From: JAJRXR01 sp041987545 | GTDB taxonomy: Bacteria; Planctomycetota; Phycisphaerae; Phycisphaerales; UBA1924 | Direction of reading: 5' to 3' | Length of the DNA stretch: 64,000 nucleotides | Assembly: GCA_041987545.1 (NCBI GenBank) | Contig: JBHIWH010000002.1 | Coordinates: 310,001 to 374,000 of the forward strand | In this document: piece by piece, positions 15,668 through 24,206 of the stretch | Numbering within the stretch: position 1 is the stretch's first letter | How the letters are laid out: every line of letters starts with the position of its first letter | Position numbers and translations under genes: made by a program | Notes under the pieces: generated by a model | The model's input: the letters and a program-made list of their open reading frames with translations, nothing else | The model's database searches: none | What the model was told of the DNA's origin: nothing

Positions 15668-17210
15668 CCCCGGGCAGCTCCGGCCCCAGAGCGTCGAACA
15701 GCGGCTTGAGCCGGTGCTCGTACTTCTTCCACTTGGCGCGTGAGCTGGTGTAGACGGGCATGCCGACCTGGTCGACCATGAGGGTCCGGGCCGGGCGGTT
15801 GCGCTCGTGAAACGCGAGGACGTCGTCGGACCAGTCCAGGCCCACAAAGTCGATGAGCTTCCGGGAGGCCGACTCCTGGTCGGCCAGCACGTCCTCGTAG
15901 CGGAGCTCGAGCATGTGGAACGTGATACCCGACTCGGGGATAGCCCGGCGCCAGTGGTCCATGAGCCTCGCGTACAGGCGGTAGAAGCTGGCGATCCAGC
16001 GGAGGTCGGTCGTCCAGGAGAACCCGGTGAGGAAGTTGCGGAAGTAGCAGGACAGGCACGTGTCCCGCGGATCGCGCATGACATGGATGATGCGGGCGCC
16101 CGGGAAAAGGACGGGGATGAGGCCCAGGTACAAGAAGTTGTGCGGGCGCTTGTCGATGATGCGCTCGGCCGTGGGGTTGATCGCGTCGAGGGCGGCCAGG
16201 TACTCGCCCGCGGCGGCGGCGGCGTCCCGCTCGGTGAACGACTTGAGTGATTCGGTTAGGGGCCGCGTGCGGGGGAAGAGGCGGGCGTAGATCGTGGGGA
16301 TGTTCATCAGCTCGCCCGCGGCGTGGACCGCCGGGTGCGCGTCGAGGATGTTCTCGACCAGCGTCGTGCCCGAGCGGGGCATGCCGATGATGAACACGGG
16401 GCGGCGCGACCCGTCGCGGCCGCGGGGCATGGCCCGGAGCCGATCGGCGGTCCACGCCTGCGTGATCTCGTCGGCGATGCGGTCGTCGAGCGCGGGGTCG
16501 TGCTGGACGGGGACGGCCTTGTTGGCCGCGTCCAGCGCGTCGAACGCCTCGTCGGGGCGCCCGAGCTTGTCGTACAAGTTCGCAATCTGGAAGAGGATCT
16601 CCTGGCGGTGGGTCGGGGGCAGGCGCTGGTCACGGGCGAAGCGCTGCAGGAACTCGATGGCCTCCTCCTCGCGCCCGACGCGGGAGGCGCTGCCGCCCAG
16701 GGCGACGGCGATCGCGGGGTGATCGACCCCCCGCGAGCGGGCGGCGTCGAGCAGCTCGACGGCGGCCTCGTGCTCGCCCCTGGCCTGGCGGACGGCGGCC
16801 TGGAGCGCGAGCGACTCGGCGTGGTTGGGGTTGATCGCCAGGGCGCCGCGGACGGCCTGCTCGCACTCGTCCAGCCGCCCCGCGAGCTGCAACGCCTGGG
16901 CCAGGTCGTACTTGAGCTGCGCGTCTCTGGGAGCCAGGCGGCTGGCGCGGCGGAGGTGCTCGACGCCCTCGTCGAATCGCGCGTCGCGAACCAGACACGC
17001 GCCCATCAGGTGGTTGGCCTTGTGCTCGGCCTGCTTCGAGGGCGGCTTGTCGATGACGGGCTTGAGCGCGCGCATCGCCTGGCCCAGGCGCCCCTGCTGG
17101 AAGAGGTTGAAGGCCTGCTGGATCGCCTGCATGCCGGGGGGCGCGCCGGTGGGCATGCGGCTCATCGGGCCCGGCTGGCCGGGCGCGTTGGGTCGGCGGG
17201 GTGGGGGCAT
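15663..17210 (-). CDS. TPR-repeat sulfotransferase
   Basis: A 515-residue protein. Residues about 30-260 are helical TPR-like repeats (for example AQLKYDLAQALQLAGRLDECEQ), and residues about 268-510 form a sulfotransferase domain. The 5'-phosphosulfate loop PRSGTT is near 276 and the 3'-phosphate motif RDPRDTCLSC near 378. The enzyme should move sulfate from PAPS to a carbohydrate, peptide or small acceptor; the acceptor is unknown. The N-terminus is Pro-rich with several Met codons, so the exact start is uncertain. It follows the hypothetical gene by 12 bases in the minus-strand run from purQ. Confidence 0.88.
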   Translation of the reverse strand: MPPPRRPNAPGQPGPMSRMPTGAPPGMQAIQQAFNLFQQGRLGQAMRALKPVIDKPPSKQAEHKANHLMGACLVRDARFDEGVEHLRRASRLAPRDAQLKYDLAQALQLAGRLDECEQAVRGALAINPNHAESLALQAAVRQARGEHEAAVELLDAARSRGVDHPAIAVALGGSASRVGREEEAIEFLQRFARDQRLPPTHRQEILFQIANLYDKLGRPDEAFDALDAANKAVPVQHDPALDDRIADEITQAWTADRLRAMPRGRDGSRRPVFIIGMPRSGTTLVENILDAHPAVHAAGELMNIPTIYARLFPRTRPLTESLKSFTERDAAAAAGEYLAALDAINPTAERIIDKRPHNFLYLGLIPVLFPGARIIHVMRDPRDTCLSCYFRNFLTGFSWTTDLRWIASFYRLYARLMDHWRRAIPESGITFHMLELRYEDVLADQESASRKLIDFVGLDWSDDVLAFHERNRPARTLMVDQVGMPVYTSSRAKWKKYEHRLKPLFDALGPELPGD

Positions 17211-17222
17211 GGGCAGTTGGTC

Positions 17223-17693
17223 TTAGCCGAGGCCGGGGCCGGTGATCGTGGGCCCCGGGGGAATCTCGTCCTCGTCGTCGGGGGGAAGATCGTCGCGGAG
17301 TCTCTCGACCAGATCGATGAGCCTCTTGCGGTCGTCCTCGTCGAGCAGGCGACCGGCCTCGAGGAGCTTGGCGGGGGTGAGCTTCTTTCGGACCGAGGAG
17401 CCGTCGGGCAGGCGGCGGATCGCGGTGCCCGGGTCGGCGCTGAGCATGTCCGGCGTGTTCTCGATGAGGTCGGCGGCCTTGCGGAGCATGGCGGCGGCGG
17501 TCGCGGGGGCGACGCCGTGGTCGATGCGGATCTTCACCGGGACGAGATTGCCCGTGGGCCCGTCGTGCCGGAGAACCGTGGCATGAATGACGTGCCCCTC
17601 GGAGTCGGCGGTGGGCTCGTCCATCTTGTCGAAGGTCTCGACGTTGATGCCGGAGATGTAGATGGCGGTTTGCTTCTGATCGGTCATGGTCAT
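17223..17693 (-). CDS. Hypothetical protein, 156 residues
   Basis: No family is recognised. The product is soluble and has an N-terminal half with beta-like character (TAIYISGINVETFDKM), a central helical section (AAAMLRKAADLIEN), a KKLTPAKLLEAGRLLDEDDR helix and an acidic, Pro/Gly-rich tail (PPDDEDEIPPGP). Its ATG overlaps the mnmA stop as ATGA, which fixes the start at 17693; a second ATG lies six bases later. Coupling to mnmA and the sulfotransferase is clear from spacing, but gives no function. Confidence 0.65.
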   Translation of the reverse strand: MTMTDQKQTAIYISGINVETFDKMDEPTADSEGHVIHATVLRHDGPTGNLVPVKIRIDHGVAPATAAAMLRKAADLIENTPDMLSADPGTAIRRLPDGSSVRKKLTPAKLLEAGRLLDEDDRKRLIDLVERLRDDLPPDDEDEIPPGPTITGPGLG

Positions 17694-18922
17694 GCGTTGA
17701 TGGCCGCGGGAGTGGGCGTGGGCTTGAGGGGCGTGGCGCGGGCGATCCAGGCGCCGCCCAGAACGAGGTCGGGGTCGCGGTGACTGTAGAGGACCACCGC
17801 CTGGCCCGGGGCGACGGCGTGCTGGGGTGCGTCGAAGCGGACCTCGAGGGCGGCGGTGCGGCCCGAGGGCGTCGGCGCGTCCAGGTCCGGGATCGTGCGG
17901 ACACGTGCCGGGACGGCCGAGGCGTTGTACCGAATCTGTGCGTGGCAGGGCGTCCAGTCCACGAAGTCGCTCGGATCTGCAAGCCAGTTGGCCTCCGCGG
18001 CCAGGCATCCGGCCGCGAGCAGGTCGTCCCGCTCCCCCACCGTCACGGTGTTGGATTCCGCGTCCTTGGCAACGACGTACACGGGCTTGCCCATCGGCAG
18101 GTTGAGGCCCCGGCGCTGGCCGATCGTGAAGTGGTGCGCGCCGTCGTGCTCGCCGACGGCGTTCCCGTCGCGGTCCAGGATGGCGCCCGCGCGCGCCAGG
18201 CCCGGGCGGCGGCGCTCCAGCAGGCCCGCGTAGTCGTTGTCGGGGACGAAGCAGATCTCCTGGGAGTCTGGCTTGTCGAAGACGGGCAGTCCGCGGGCCT
18301 CGGCCATCGCCCGGGTCTCGGACTTGTTCAGGTCCCCGATCGGGAGCAGCATCCGCGAGAGGTGGTCGCGCGGGACGCCGAAGAGGACGTACGACTGGTC
18401 CTTGGCGTGGTCGGCGCCCCGGAGGAGCGACGGGCCTTCGCCGATGCGGGCGTAGTGGCCCGAGGCGACGACGTCGGCGCCGAGCTGGCTCGCGTAGTCG
18501 TGCAGCTTGCCGAACTTGAGCCAGTCGTTGCAGCGGACGCAGGGGTTGGGCGTGCGGCCCGCAGCGTACTCGTCCACGAAGTAGTCGATGATCCGGTCGA
18601 AGTCGTTCTTGAAGTTGCAGACGTAGAACGGGATGCCCAGGCGGGCCGCGACGAGGCGGGCGTCGGCCGCGTCGCCCACGGAGCAGCAGCCCTGCTTGCC
18701 GATCTTGACGCGGGAGGTGTCGCAGGCGTCGGTGTCGCGGACTGGGGTGTCGAGCGTGTCGCCCGGTGAACCGAGGCGCATGAAGACGCCGACGACGTCG
18801 TAGCCCCGGTCCTGGAGGAGGGCGGCGGCGAGGGAGGAATCCACGCCGCCGGACATGGCGAGCAGGACCTTCTTCCCCGATTCACGCCGGGAATCCTGGG
18901 CTTCGTCGCGCGTCGAACGCAT
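17690..18922 (-). CDS. mnmA: tRNA-specific 2-thiouridylase
   Basis: A 410-residue MnmA/TrmU, which installs 2-thiouridine at the wobble position of Lys, Glu and Gln tRNAs. The PP-loop SGGVDSS lies near residues 24-30, a first catalytic Cys in NPCVRCNDW near 127, and the second in SQEICFVPDNDY near 228. It activates the uridine with ATP and takes sulfur as a persulfide. An insertion of about 20 residues with DTPVRDTDACDT near 55-70 is longer than in the E. coli enzyme. It is 27 bases after the zinc-ribbon gene and overlaps the next gene by four bases. Confidence 0.95.
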   Translation of the reverse strand: MRSTRDEAQDSRRESGKKVLLAMSGGVDSSLAAALLQDRGYDVVGVFMRLGSPGDTLDTPVRDTDACDTSRVKIGKQGCCSVGDAADARLVAARLGIPFYVCNFKNDFDRIIDYFVDEYAAGRTPNPCVRCNDWLKFGKLHDYASQLGADVVASGHYARIGEGPSLLRGADHAKDQSYVLFGVPRDHLSRMLLPIGDLNKSETRAMAEARGLPVFDKPDSQEICFVPDNDYAGLLERRRPGLARAGAILDRDGNAVGEHDGAHHFTIGQRRGLNLPMGKPVYVVAKDAESNTVTVGERDDLLAAGCLAAEANWLADPSDFVDWTPCHAQIRYNASAVPARVRTIPDLDAPTPSGRTAALEVRFDAPQHAVAPGQAVVLYSHRDPDLVLGGAWIARATPLKPTPTPAAINA

Positions 18923-18949
18923 CGGGAGACTGTAGGGGCGGGCTCGGGT

Positions 18950-20152
18950 CTAATCGGGGTCCGCGGGCCGCCCGGGATCGACGCGGTGCTCCTCGTAGTG
19001 CGCCTCGCCGGTGTCGGCGTCGCGCGGGCGGGGGGCGGCGGGCGTGTCGTGGACGCTGGCGTGGCGCCCCACGGGCGGGAACGTCTGATGCGGGTGACGG
19101 ATCTTCGAGGGTCGGGGCGCGCGGGGCGTCGGCGCCAGCCCATCAAGCTCCAGATCGATCTCGGCGTCGGGGTCCGGCTCGGACAGTGGCAGGGGTTCCT
19201 CCTGCCCGGGCTCCGGCGGCTGGTGGGGCGGGCGCCGGGCGGCGGTCTCGTACGGGACGGCGTCGTCGATGTCCGAGACGCGCTGCGTGAACTCCTCGGA
19301 CTCGCGGTGCTGGCGGGCCGCGACGCGCTCGTCGCGGGCGGCCGCCGTGATGTTGTTGCTCACGGCCCAGCTCGTCAGGCGCCCGAGCTCGAAGATGCAG
19401 AACGCGAAGAGGCAGACGGCCAGGAACAGAAACACGGACGCCCAGGCCGCGACCACGATCATCGCGGGGGCGAGGGGCGCGAGCAACGCCGAGACGAGCG
19501 AGGCGAGCCCGCAGACGGCGATACCCCAGGCCGAGGCGCGGAACCGCTCCGCGACGCCGTTGTCGCCCGCCCAGTCGGCCAGCGAGGAGAGGTACGCGCA
19601 CAGCGCGCTGGCGCCGAGGAACGCGACCAGGCCCAGCACGCCCGCGGCGACGACGAACGCGATCGCGATCGCGGGCGAGGGCATCCGCACCGCGGCGACG
19701 GCGGACATGGCCGCGAGCGGGGCGGCCGCCTGGGTCAGGCGGACGGCGGCGCGGAACTTTGGCGTGTCGAGCAGAGCATCATGAGTCGTCTTGTCGGTCT
19801 TCTCGCGCTTGGTCGTCACGAGCAGGACGCCCAGCGCCCAGGCCGAGGTCGCGAGCACGAGGGCGCCGTCGGCGACCTGGGGCAGCGTGATGACGCCGAA
19901 CGCGATGAGCACGCGGGCGCCGGCGCCGAGCAGGATCGAGAGGGCGAGGACCCAGGCGGCGATCGTCAGCCGCTTGAGGTAGCCCAGGGGGGCGTCGGTG
20001 AGGTTGTCGGCGAATCGGGTGTCGTCACGATGCGCGATGGCGGCGCCGCACTCAGGACAGGAGCCGTCGGCGGGCAGGCCCATGAGGTCGTAGCCGCAAC
20101 GCCGGCACGGGCGGTGGTCGCGGACCTCGGCGTGGACGGGCGGGAGCGGCAT
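18950..20152 (-). CDS. Zinc-ribbon multi-pass membrane protein
   Basis: A 400-residue protein with an N-terminal zinc ribbon (CRRCGYDLMGL...CPECG, about 16-37), then five to seven hydrophobic segments between about 65 and 265, and a long polar C-terminal tail rich in Pro, Glu, Asp and His (280-400). This ribbon type is, from memory, characteristic of planctomycetes and is fused to many membrane proteins there. Function unknown. It lies 52 bases after purQ and 27 before mnmA on the same strand. Confidence 0.75.
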   Translation of the reverse strand: MPLPPVHAEVRDHRPCRRCGYDLMGLPADGSCPECGAAIAHRDDTRFADNLTDAPLGYLKRLTIAAWVLALSILLGAGARVLIAFGVITLPQVADGALVLATSAWALGVLLVTTKREKTDKTTHDALLDTPKFRAAVRLTQAAAPLAAMSAVAAVRMPSPAIAIAFVVAAGVLGLVAFLGASALCAYLSSLADWAGDNGVAERFRASAWGIAVCGLASLVSALLAPLAPAMIVVAAWASVFLFLAVCLFAFCIFELGRLTSWAVSNNITAAARDERVAARQHRESEEFTQRVSDIDDAVPYETAARRPPHQPPEPGQEEPLPLSEPDPDAEIDLELDGLAPTPRAPRPSKIRHPHQTFPPVGRHASVHDTPAAPRPRDADTGEAHYEEHRVDPGRPADPD

Positions 20153-20204
20153 CCCGCGTCAGTGTACGGAGCGGGGGTGGAACTGATGCACCCGAGCGGG
20201 GCGT

Positions 20205-21008
20205 TCAGGCCGGCTGCCGAGCGGCGGCGGCGACGGCGGACTTGAAGATGCTCAGGCCCGGGGTGTCGGCGGACCTGGTCTCCTCGTCGAGACGCGTCCA
20301 GAACGGGTGCGTGGCCCAGTCCACGTACCGCTCGGGGTGGGGCATGAGGCCGAAGATGCGGCCCGTCGGGTCGCAGATCCCCGCGACCGCGCCCACCGAG
20401 CCGTTGGGGTTGTCGGTGTAGCGGAGCGCGACCTGGCCCGAGGCCTCGAGCGAGGCGAGCGTGGCCTCGTCGGCGACAAACCGGCCCTCGCCGTGCGCGA
20501 TGGGCAGGCGGAGGATGTCGGGGCCCGCGCCCGCGTCGAGCCCCTCGGTCCAGACGCAGCAGGTGCTGGGCTCGACGGCGACGGGGATCCAGTCGTCGAT
20601 GTAGCGGGCGGACTCATTCTCGGTGAGGGACACGGTCTGGGTCGGCGGCGTGTCCGGCCAGGGCTCGCCCGCGGCCGGGCCGGGGAGCAGGCCGGTTTGC
20701 ACGAGGATCTGGAAGCCGTTGCAGACGCCGATCATCGGGACGCCGCGCTCGGCGGCGGTCTTGAGCCGGGCGTACAGCCGCTCGCGGGTCTTGACGGCGA
20801 AGATGCGTCCGCTGGCGACGTCGTCGCCGAACGAGAACCCGCCGGCGAAGGCGATGAGGTCGGCCGAGTCGAGGTGCCCGGGGCGCTCGATGACGCGGTC
20901 GAGGTGCATCAGCTCGGGCTGGGCGCCGGCGAGCTGGAAGGCGCGGCAGAGCTCAACGTCGCAGTTCGTGCCGGCCGCTCTGAGGACGAGGGCGCGGGGG
21001 CGGCTCAT
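20205..21008 (-). CDS. purQ: Phosphoribosylformylglycinamidine synthase, glutaminase subunit
   Basis: A 267-residue class I glutamine amidotransferase of purine synthesis. It supplies ammonia to PurL for FGAM formation. The nucleophile is Cys96 in GVCNGFQ; GGFSFGDD at 57-63 and the catalytic His/Glu motif PHPERYVD near 229 are present. It is somewhat longer than the usual ~227 residues, with an insertion after the nucleophile region (ESARYIDDW, EPSTCCVW). purL and purS are not in the window. It heads a minus-strand run reaching 15663. Confidence 0.93.
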   Translation of the reverse strand: MSRPRALVLRAAGTNCDVELCRAFQLAGAQPELMHLDRVIERPGHLDSADLIAFAGGFSFGDDVASGRIFAVKTRERLYARLKTAAERGVPMIGVCNGFQILVQTGLLPGPAAGEPWPDTPPTQTVSLTENESARYIDDWIPVAVEPSTCCVWTEGLDAGAGPDILRLPIAHGEGRFVADEATLASLEASGQVALRYTDNPNGSVGAVAGICDPTGRIFGLMPHPERYVDWATHPFWTRLDEETRSADTPGLSIFKSAVAAAARQPA

Positions 21009-21226
21009 GCGTGGATTCTACATGAAACCTGCGCCGGGCGGACGCGCCAGTTTGCAGAAGCCACCTCAACCGGGGAGGATTGCGTCGGCTGGGGGAGGTT
21101 CCTCGGCCGATCGGGGCCCGGGAGCGGGCAGAATTGGCCAACCTGGCGCGGCGTGGTGGGCGACCCGGGCGGCCTAGTGTGCGGTGGCTCGGGGGGGATC
21201 CGGTTCATTCCAGGGAAGGGTTGACG

Positions 21227-22588
21227 ATGCCGACGGTGTATCCGATCTGGGCCGAGCAGTACGGCGGCGGGAAGGGCGACGTGAGCGGCCTGGTCGCGCC
21301 CCCCTACGACGTGCTGGACGCGGCGGGCAAGGCCGCGCTACTTGCCAAGAACCCCAAAAACATCGTGGGCATCGACCTGCCGCATGTGCCGGCCAAGGAG
21401 CTGGGCCCGGACTCGGCGTACGCCGGGGCGGCGGCGGCCTACGACGCGATGCTCGACGACGGCACCGTCTCGCGGCGGGACAAGCCGGTCATGCTGGCCT
21501 ACCGCCAGACGTTCGAGTTCGGCGGCGGGACGCGCGAGCGGTGCGGGATGTTCTGCGCCGTCGAGACCGTGCCCCTGGGCCCCGACTCAGACGGCTCGCG
21601 GGGCGGCGGGATCCTCCCCCACGAGCAGACCTTCTCCGGGCCCAAGGAGGACCGGATGGCGCTGATGAAGGCCACGAGGCGCCAGCTCTCGCCCATCTTC
21701 GGCATGCACCCCGACGAGGACGGCGTCGCGACGCGCATCGTCCGGGACGTCATGGCCTCGCGAGAGGCGGACATGACCGCCGACCTGGGCGACGGCGTCA
21801 CGCACGAGGTCTGGACGGTCGAAGACGAGTCAACGATCGCCGCGTACCGGGACGCGCTGTCGGGCGAGGATGTGTTCATCGCCGACGGGCACCACCGGTA
21901 CAACACCGCCGTCAGCTACCTGGCCTCGCTGGAGGCCGCGGGGGAGGTCCCGTTCGATCACCCGGCTCGGCGGACGATGTTCGTGATGGTCTCGATGTCC
22001 GACCCCGGGCTGGTGATCGGCGAGACGCACCGGGTCCTGGGCGGGATGAGGGACTACACGATCGAGCAGTTCATCGAGGCGTCGGCGGGGATCCTGAACG
22101 TCGAAGCCGTGGACAACGACCCGCAGAAGTTCGGCGAGCAGATCGAGCACATCGCGGCCCGCGAGGGGACGAACGTGTTCGGCGTGTACGACTACGCGAC
22201 GGGGCTGTGCTTCTGCGCCTGGCCCGCCTCGCCCGACCCCCTCGAGGACCGGTTCGGGGACAAGCCCGAGGCGTGGCGGAAGCTCGACGTGGCGCTGATC
22301 CAGCACCTGATCGTCGAGGAGGTCTGCGAGCCGGAGCTCAACGGCGGCGAGAGCGTGAAGTGGGCCTTCCCGCACACGATCGACGAGGTGCTCGCGATCG
22401 GTCGGGGCGAGGAGACGGGCAGCGCGATCGCCGGCGGGGGCAAGCCCCAGGTCGCGATCATCGTGCGTCCGACGCCGATGGAGGCGGTCCGCGAGATCAG
22501 CCGCGCGGGCGAGCTGATGCCGCAGAAGTCAACCTTCTTCTTCCCGAAGATCGCGACGGGGCTGGCGATCAACCCGCTCGAGCCCTGA
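21227..22588 (+). CDS. DUF1015 family protein
   Basis: A 453-residue cytosolic protein of the DUF1015 family (HTH-like annotations exist, but the biochemical role is not settled). Family landmarks are the N-terminal VAPPYDVLD (about 24-32), the YRQTF segment, the central ADGHHRYNTAVSYL (about 221-234) and a C-terminal FFFPKIATGLAINPL (about 436-450). The start is the ATG at 21227 with GGGAAGGG upstream, giving the usual N-terminus; longer in-frame starts are unlikely. It is divergent from purQ and ends two bases from the convergent thioredoxin-like gene. Confidence 0.85.
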   Translation: MPTVYPIWAEQYGGGKGDVSGLVAPPYDVLDAAGKAALLAKNPKNIVGIDLPHVPAKELGPDSAYAGAAAAYDAMLDDGTVSRRDKPVMLAYRQTFEFGGGTRERCGMFCAVETVPLGPDSDGSRGGGILPHEQTFSGPKEDRMALMKATRRQLSPIFGMHPDEDGVATRIVRDVMASREADMTADLGDGVTHEVWTVEDESTIAAYRDALSGEDVFIADGHHRYNTAVSYLASLEAAGEVPFDHPARRTMFVMVSMSDPGLVIGETHRVLGGMRDYTIEQFIEASAGILNVEAVDNDPQKFGEQIEHIAAREGTNVFGVYDYATGLCFCAWPASPDPLEDRFGDKPEAWRKLDVALIQHLIVEEVCEPELNGGESVKWAFPHTIDEVLAIGRGEETGSAIAGGGKPQVAIIVRPTPMEAVREISRAGELMPQKSTFFFPKIATGLAINPLEP

Positions 22589-22590
22589 CC

Positions 22591-23223
22591 CTAAGGCGCG
22601 GCGGCGGTCGTGCCGCCCCCGGGCGGGGAGCCCGCCGCATCAGGATCGGCCAGCGACGCGTCGAGCCAGCCCAGGTACTGCTCGGCCGGGCGGTAGCCCT
22701 GGAGCCTCGCGACGACCGTCCCGTCGCGGATGACCAGCGTGCTGGGCAGGTACATGTAGGGCAGGCGCCGGGCGTCGTCGGGGTTGACGTCCTCATTGAT
22801 CGTGATGGGGATGGAGCGGTCGGCGACGAGGTCCGTGACGCGCGCGTCCTTGAGCGTCGTGGACTTGAGCCGCTCGCAGGCGGAGCACGAGTCCGAGGTG
22901 ACGAGCACGAGGACTGGGCGGCCGGTCTCCTCGCTCCGCTCCAGGGCGGCGTCGAGTGTGGAGCCGGCGTCGAAGACCGCGGGCACAGTCGCCGGGCCCC
23001 GGAGGAGCCGGGGCAAGGCGACGGCGGCGACGAGCAGGGCGGCGATGAGCAGCAGGGGCAAGAGCGTGGGGACGCCGCCCGGCTTGGGCCCCGAGACCTG
23101 CGGGGCGTCGGAACGGACGGGACCTGTGTCGGGCGAGTCGTGCATCGCGTCGTGGGGAACGGGGCCTGTTGTGGTGGTATTCCGTGGGGGCTCGCGTGGG
23201 CTGATATCGGTCGTCGGGCTCAC
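22591..23223 (-). CDS. Membrane-anchored thioredoxin-like protein
   Basis: A 210-residue protein with one TM segment (about 53-72, LLPLLLIAALLVAAVALP) followed by a thioredoxin fold facing the periplasm. The redox motif is CSAC (near 115-118) in place of the canonical CGPC, with a cis-Pro region YLPSTLV near 160. A thiol reductase or heme/copper-maturation role is plausible. The GTG start at 23223 overlaps the preceding CNNM stop as GTGA; an ATG at 23145 would give a shorter N-terminus but lacks a ribosome site. It is the last gene of a four-gene coupled run. Confidence 0.78.
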   Translation of the reverse strand: MSPTTDISPREPPRNTTTTGPVPHDAMHDSPDTGPVRSDAPQVSGPKPGGVPTLLPLLLIAALLVAAVALPRLLRGPATVPAVFDAGSTLDAALERSEETGRPVLVLVTSDSCSACERLKSTTLKDARVTDLVADRSIPITINEDVNPDDARRLPYMYLPSTLVIRDGTVVARLQGYRPAEQYLGWLDASLADPDAAGSPPGGGTTAAAP

Positions 23224-24206
23224 CAGGATTCGATCTCGCCGACGAGCGGCTCGAAGAGGTCCTTGGGCGTGACGAGCCCCACGGGGCGGCCGTGGCGCTC
23301 CACGATGGCCAGGTGGGCGCCGGCGGCGCGGATGGTGACCAGCGCCTCGTGAACCGAGTCCGTCGGCGACAGCCTGGGAACATCGGTGAGCAGCCGCCGC
23401 GGCGTCGCGTCCGGGCGGAGGTGGGCCTGGAGCTGGTCCACGACCCCCAGCACGCGGCCCGACTGATCGACGACCGGGTACCGGGCCCGTCTTGCCCGGG
23501 CGAAGACGGCGAGCATCCGCTGGCGCGGGGCGTCGGCGGGGATTTTGTGGACGGCGGTCCAAGGGACCATCTCCTGGGAGACCGTGGCGGCCCCGAACGC
23601 GAGCGCGCGGTCGGCCAGGGTCGATTGCACGCCGGAGAACGCGCCCTCCGCGCCGGCGTGCTTGAGAAGCCCCGCGACCCGCTCGCGCGGGGAGGCGAAC
23701 GCCCGCTCACGCGGCACGCGGCACAGCCGCGCCACGCCCCGCGCGATCAGCAGCACGAGCGGGAGGATCAGCGACAGCGTCGCCACCGTGCGGATTGTCG
23801 CCAGCACCCACGCCGTCCGCTCGGCGAGCCGGTCCGCGTTCTGGCGGAAGATCTCCTTGGGCAGCGACTCGGCGAAGACGAGCAGCATTGGCGTGAGCAC
23901 GAGCGCCTGGAGGACGATGATCGCCCAGTCGGGCAGCCCCGAGAACGCGAGCAGGCCGGCGACGCCCAGCGAGCCCAGATAGTTGAACGAGTTGTTGGCG
24001 ATCAGCAGCGCGGTGAGCGCGCGGTCGGGGCGCTCGAGCTCGTGCTGGAGGACACGCGCGGCGTGCACGGGCGGCGTGGCGGCGGCCCGCGCGTTCAGAC
24101 GGAGCCGGCCCACGCGGTACAGGCCCGTCTCGATGCCCGAGCAGACCGCCGAGCCCGCGAGGCCCACGAACCCGGTGATCGACCACAGGAGGATGGGCCA
24201 GTTCAC
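23220..24206 (-). CDS. CNNM/DUF21 membrane protein with CBS pair, lacking CorC domain
   Basis: A 328-residue homolog of HlyC/CorC-type divalent-cation transporters. Residues about 1-180 are the DUF21 transmembrane domain (FVGLAGSAVCSGIETGLY, LLIANNSFNYLGSLG), followed by a CBS-domain pair (about 200-325). The C-terminal CorC_HlyC domain found in the adjacent paralog is missing; this gene ends right after the second CBS. GTG at 24206 is chosen because it overlaps the upstream stop as GTGA. It may form a heteromeric transporter with its neighbour for Mg2+ or Co2+. Confidence 0.85.
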   Translation of the reverse strand: MNWPILLWSITGFVGLAGSAVCSGIETGLYRVGRLRLNARAAATPPVHAARVLQHELERPDRALTALLIANNSFNYLGSLGVAGLLAFSGLPDWAIIVLQALVLTPMLLVFAESLPKEIFRQNADRLAERTAWVLATIRTVATLSLILPLVLLIARGVARLCRVPRERAFASPRERVAGLLKHAGAEGAFSGVQSTLADRALAFGAATVSQEMVPWTAVHKIPADAPRQRMLAVFARARRARYPVVDQSGRVLGVVDQLQAHLRPDATPRRLLTDVPRLSPTDSVHEALVTIRAAGAHLAIVERHGRPVGLVTPKDLFEPLVGEIESW

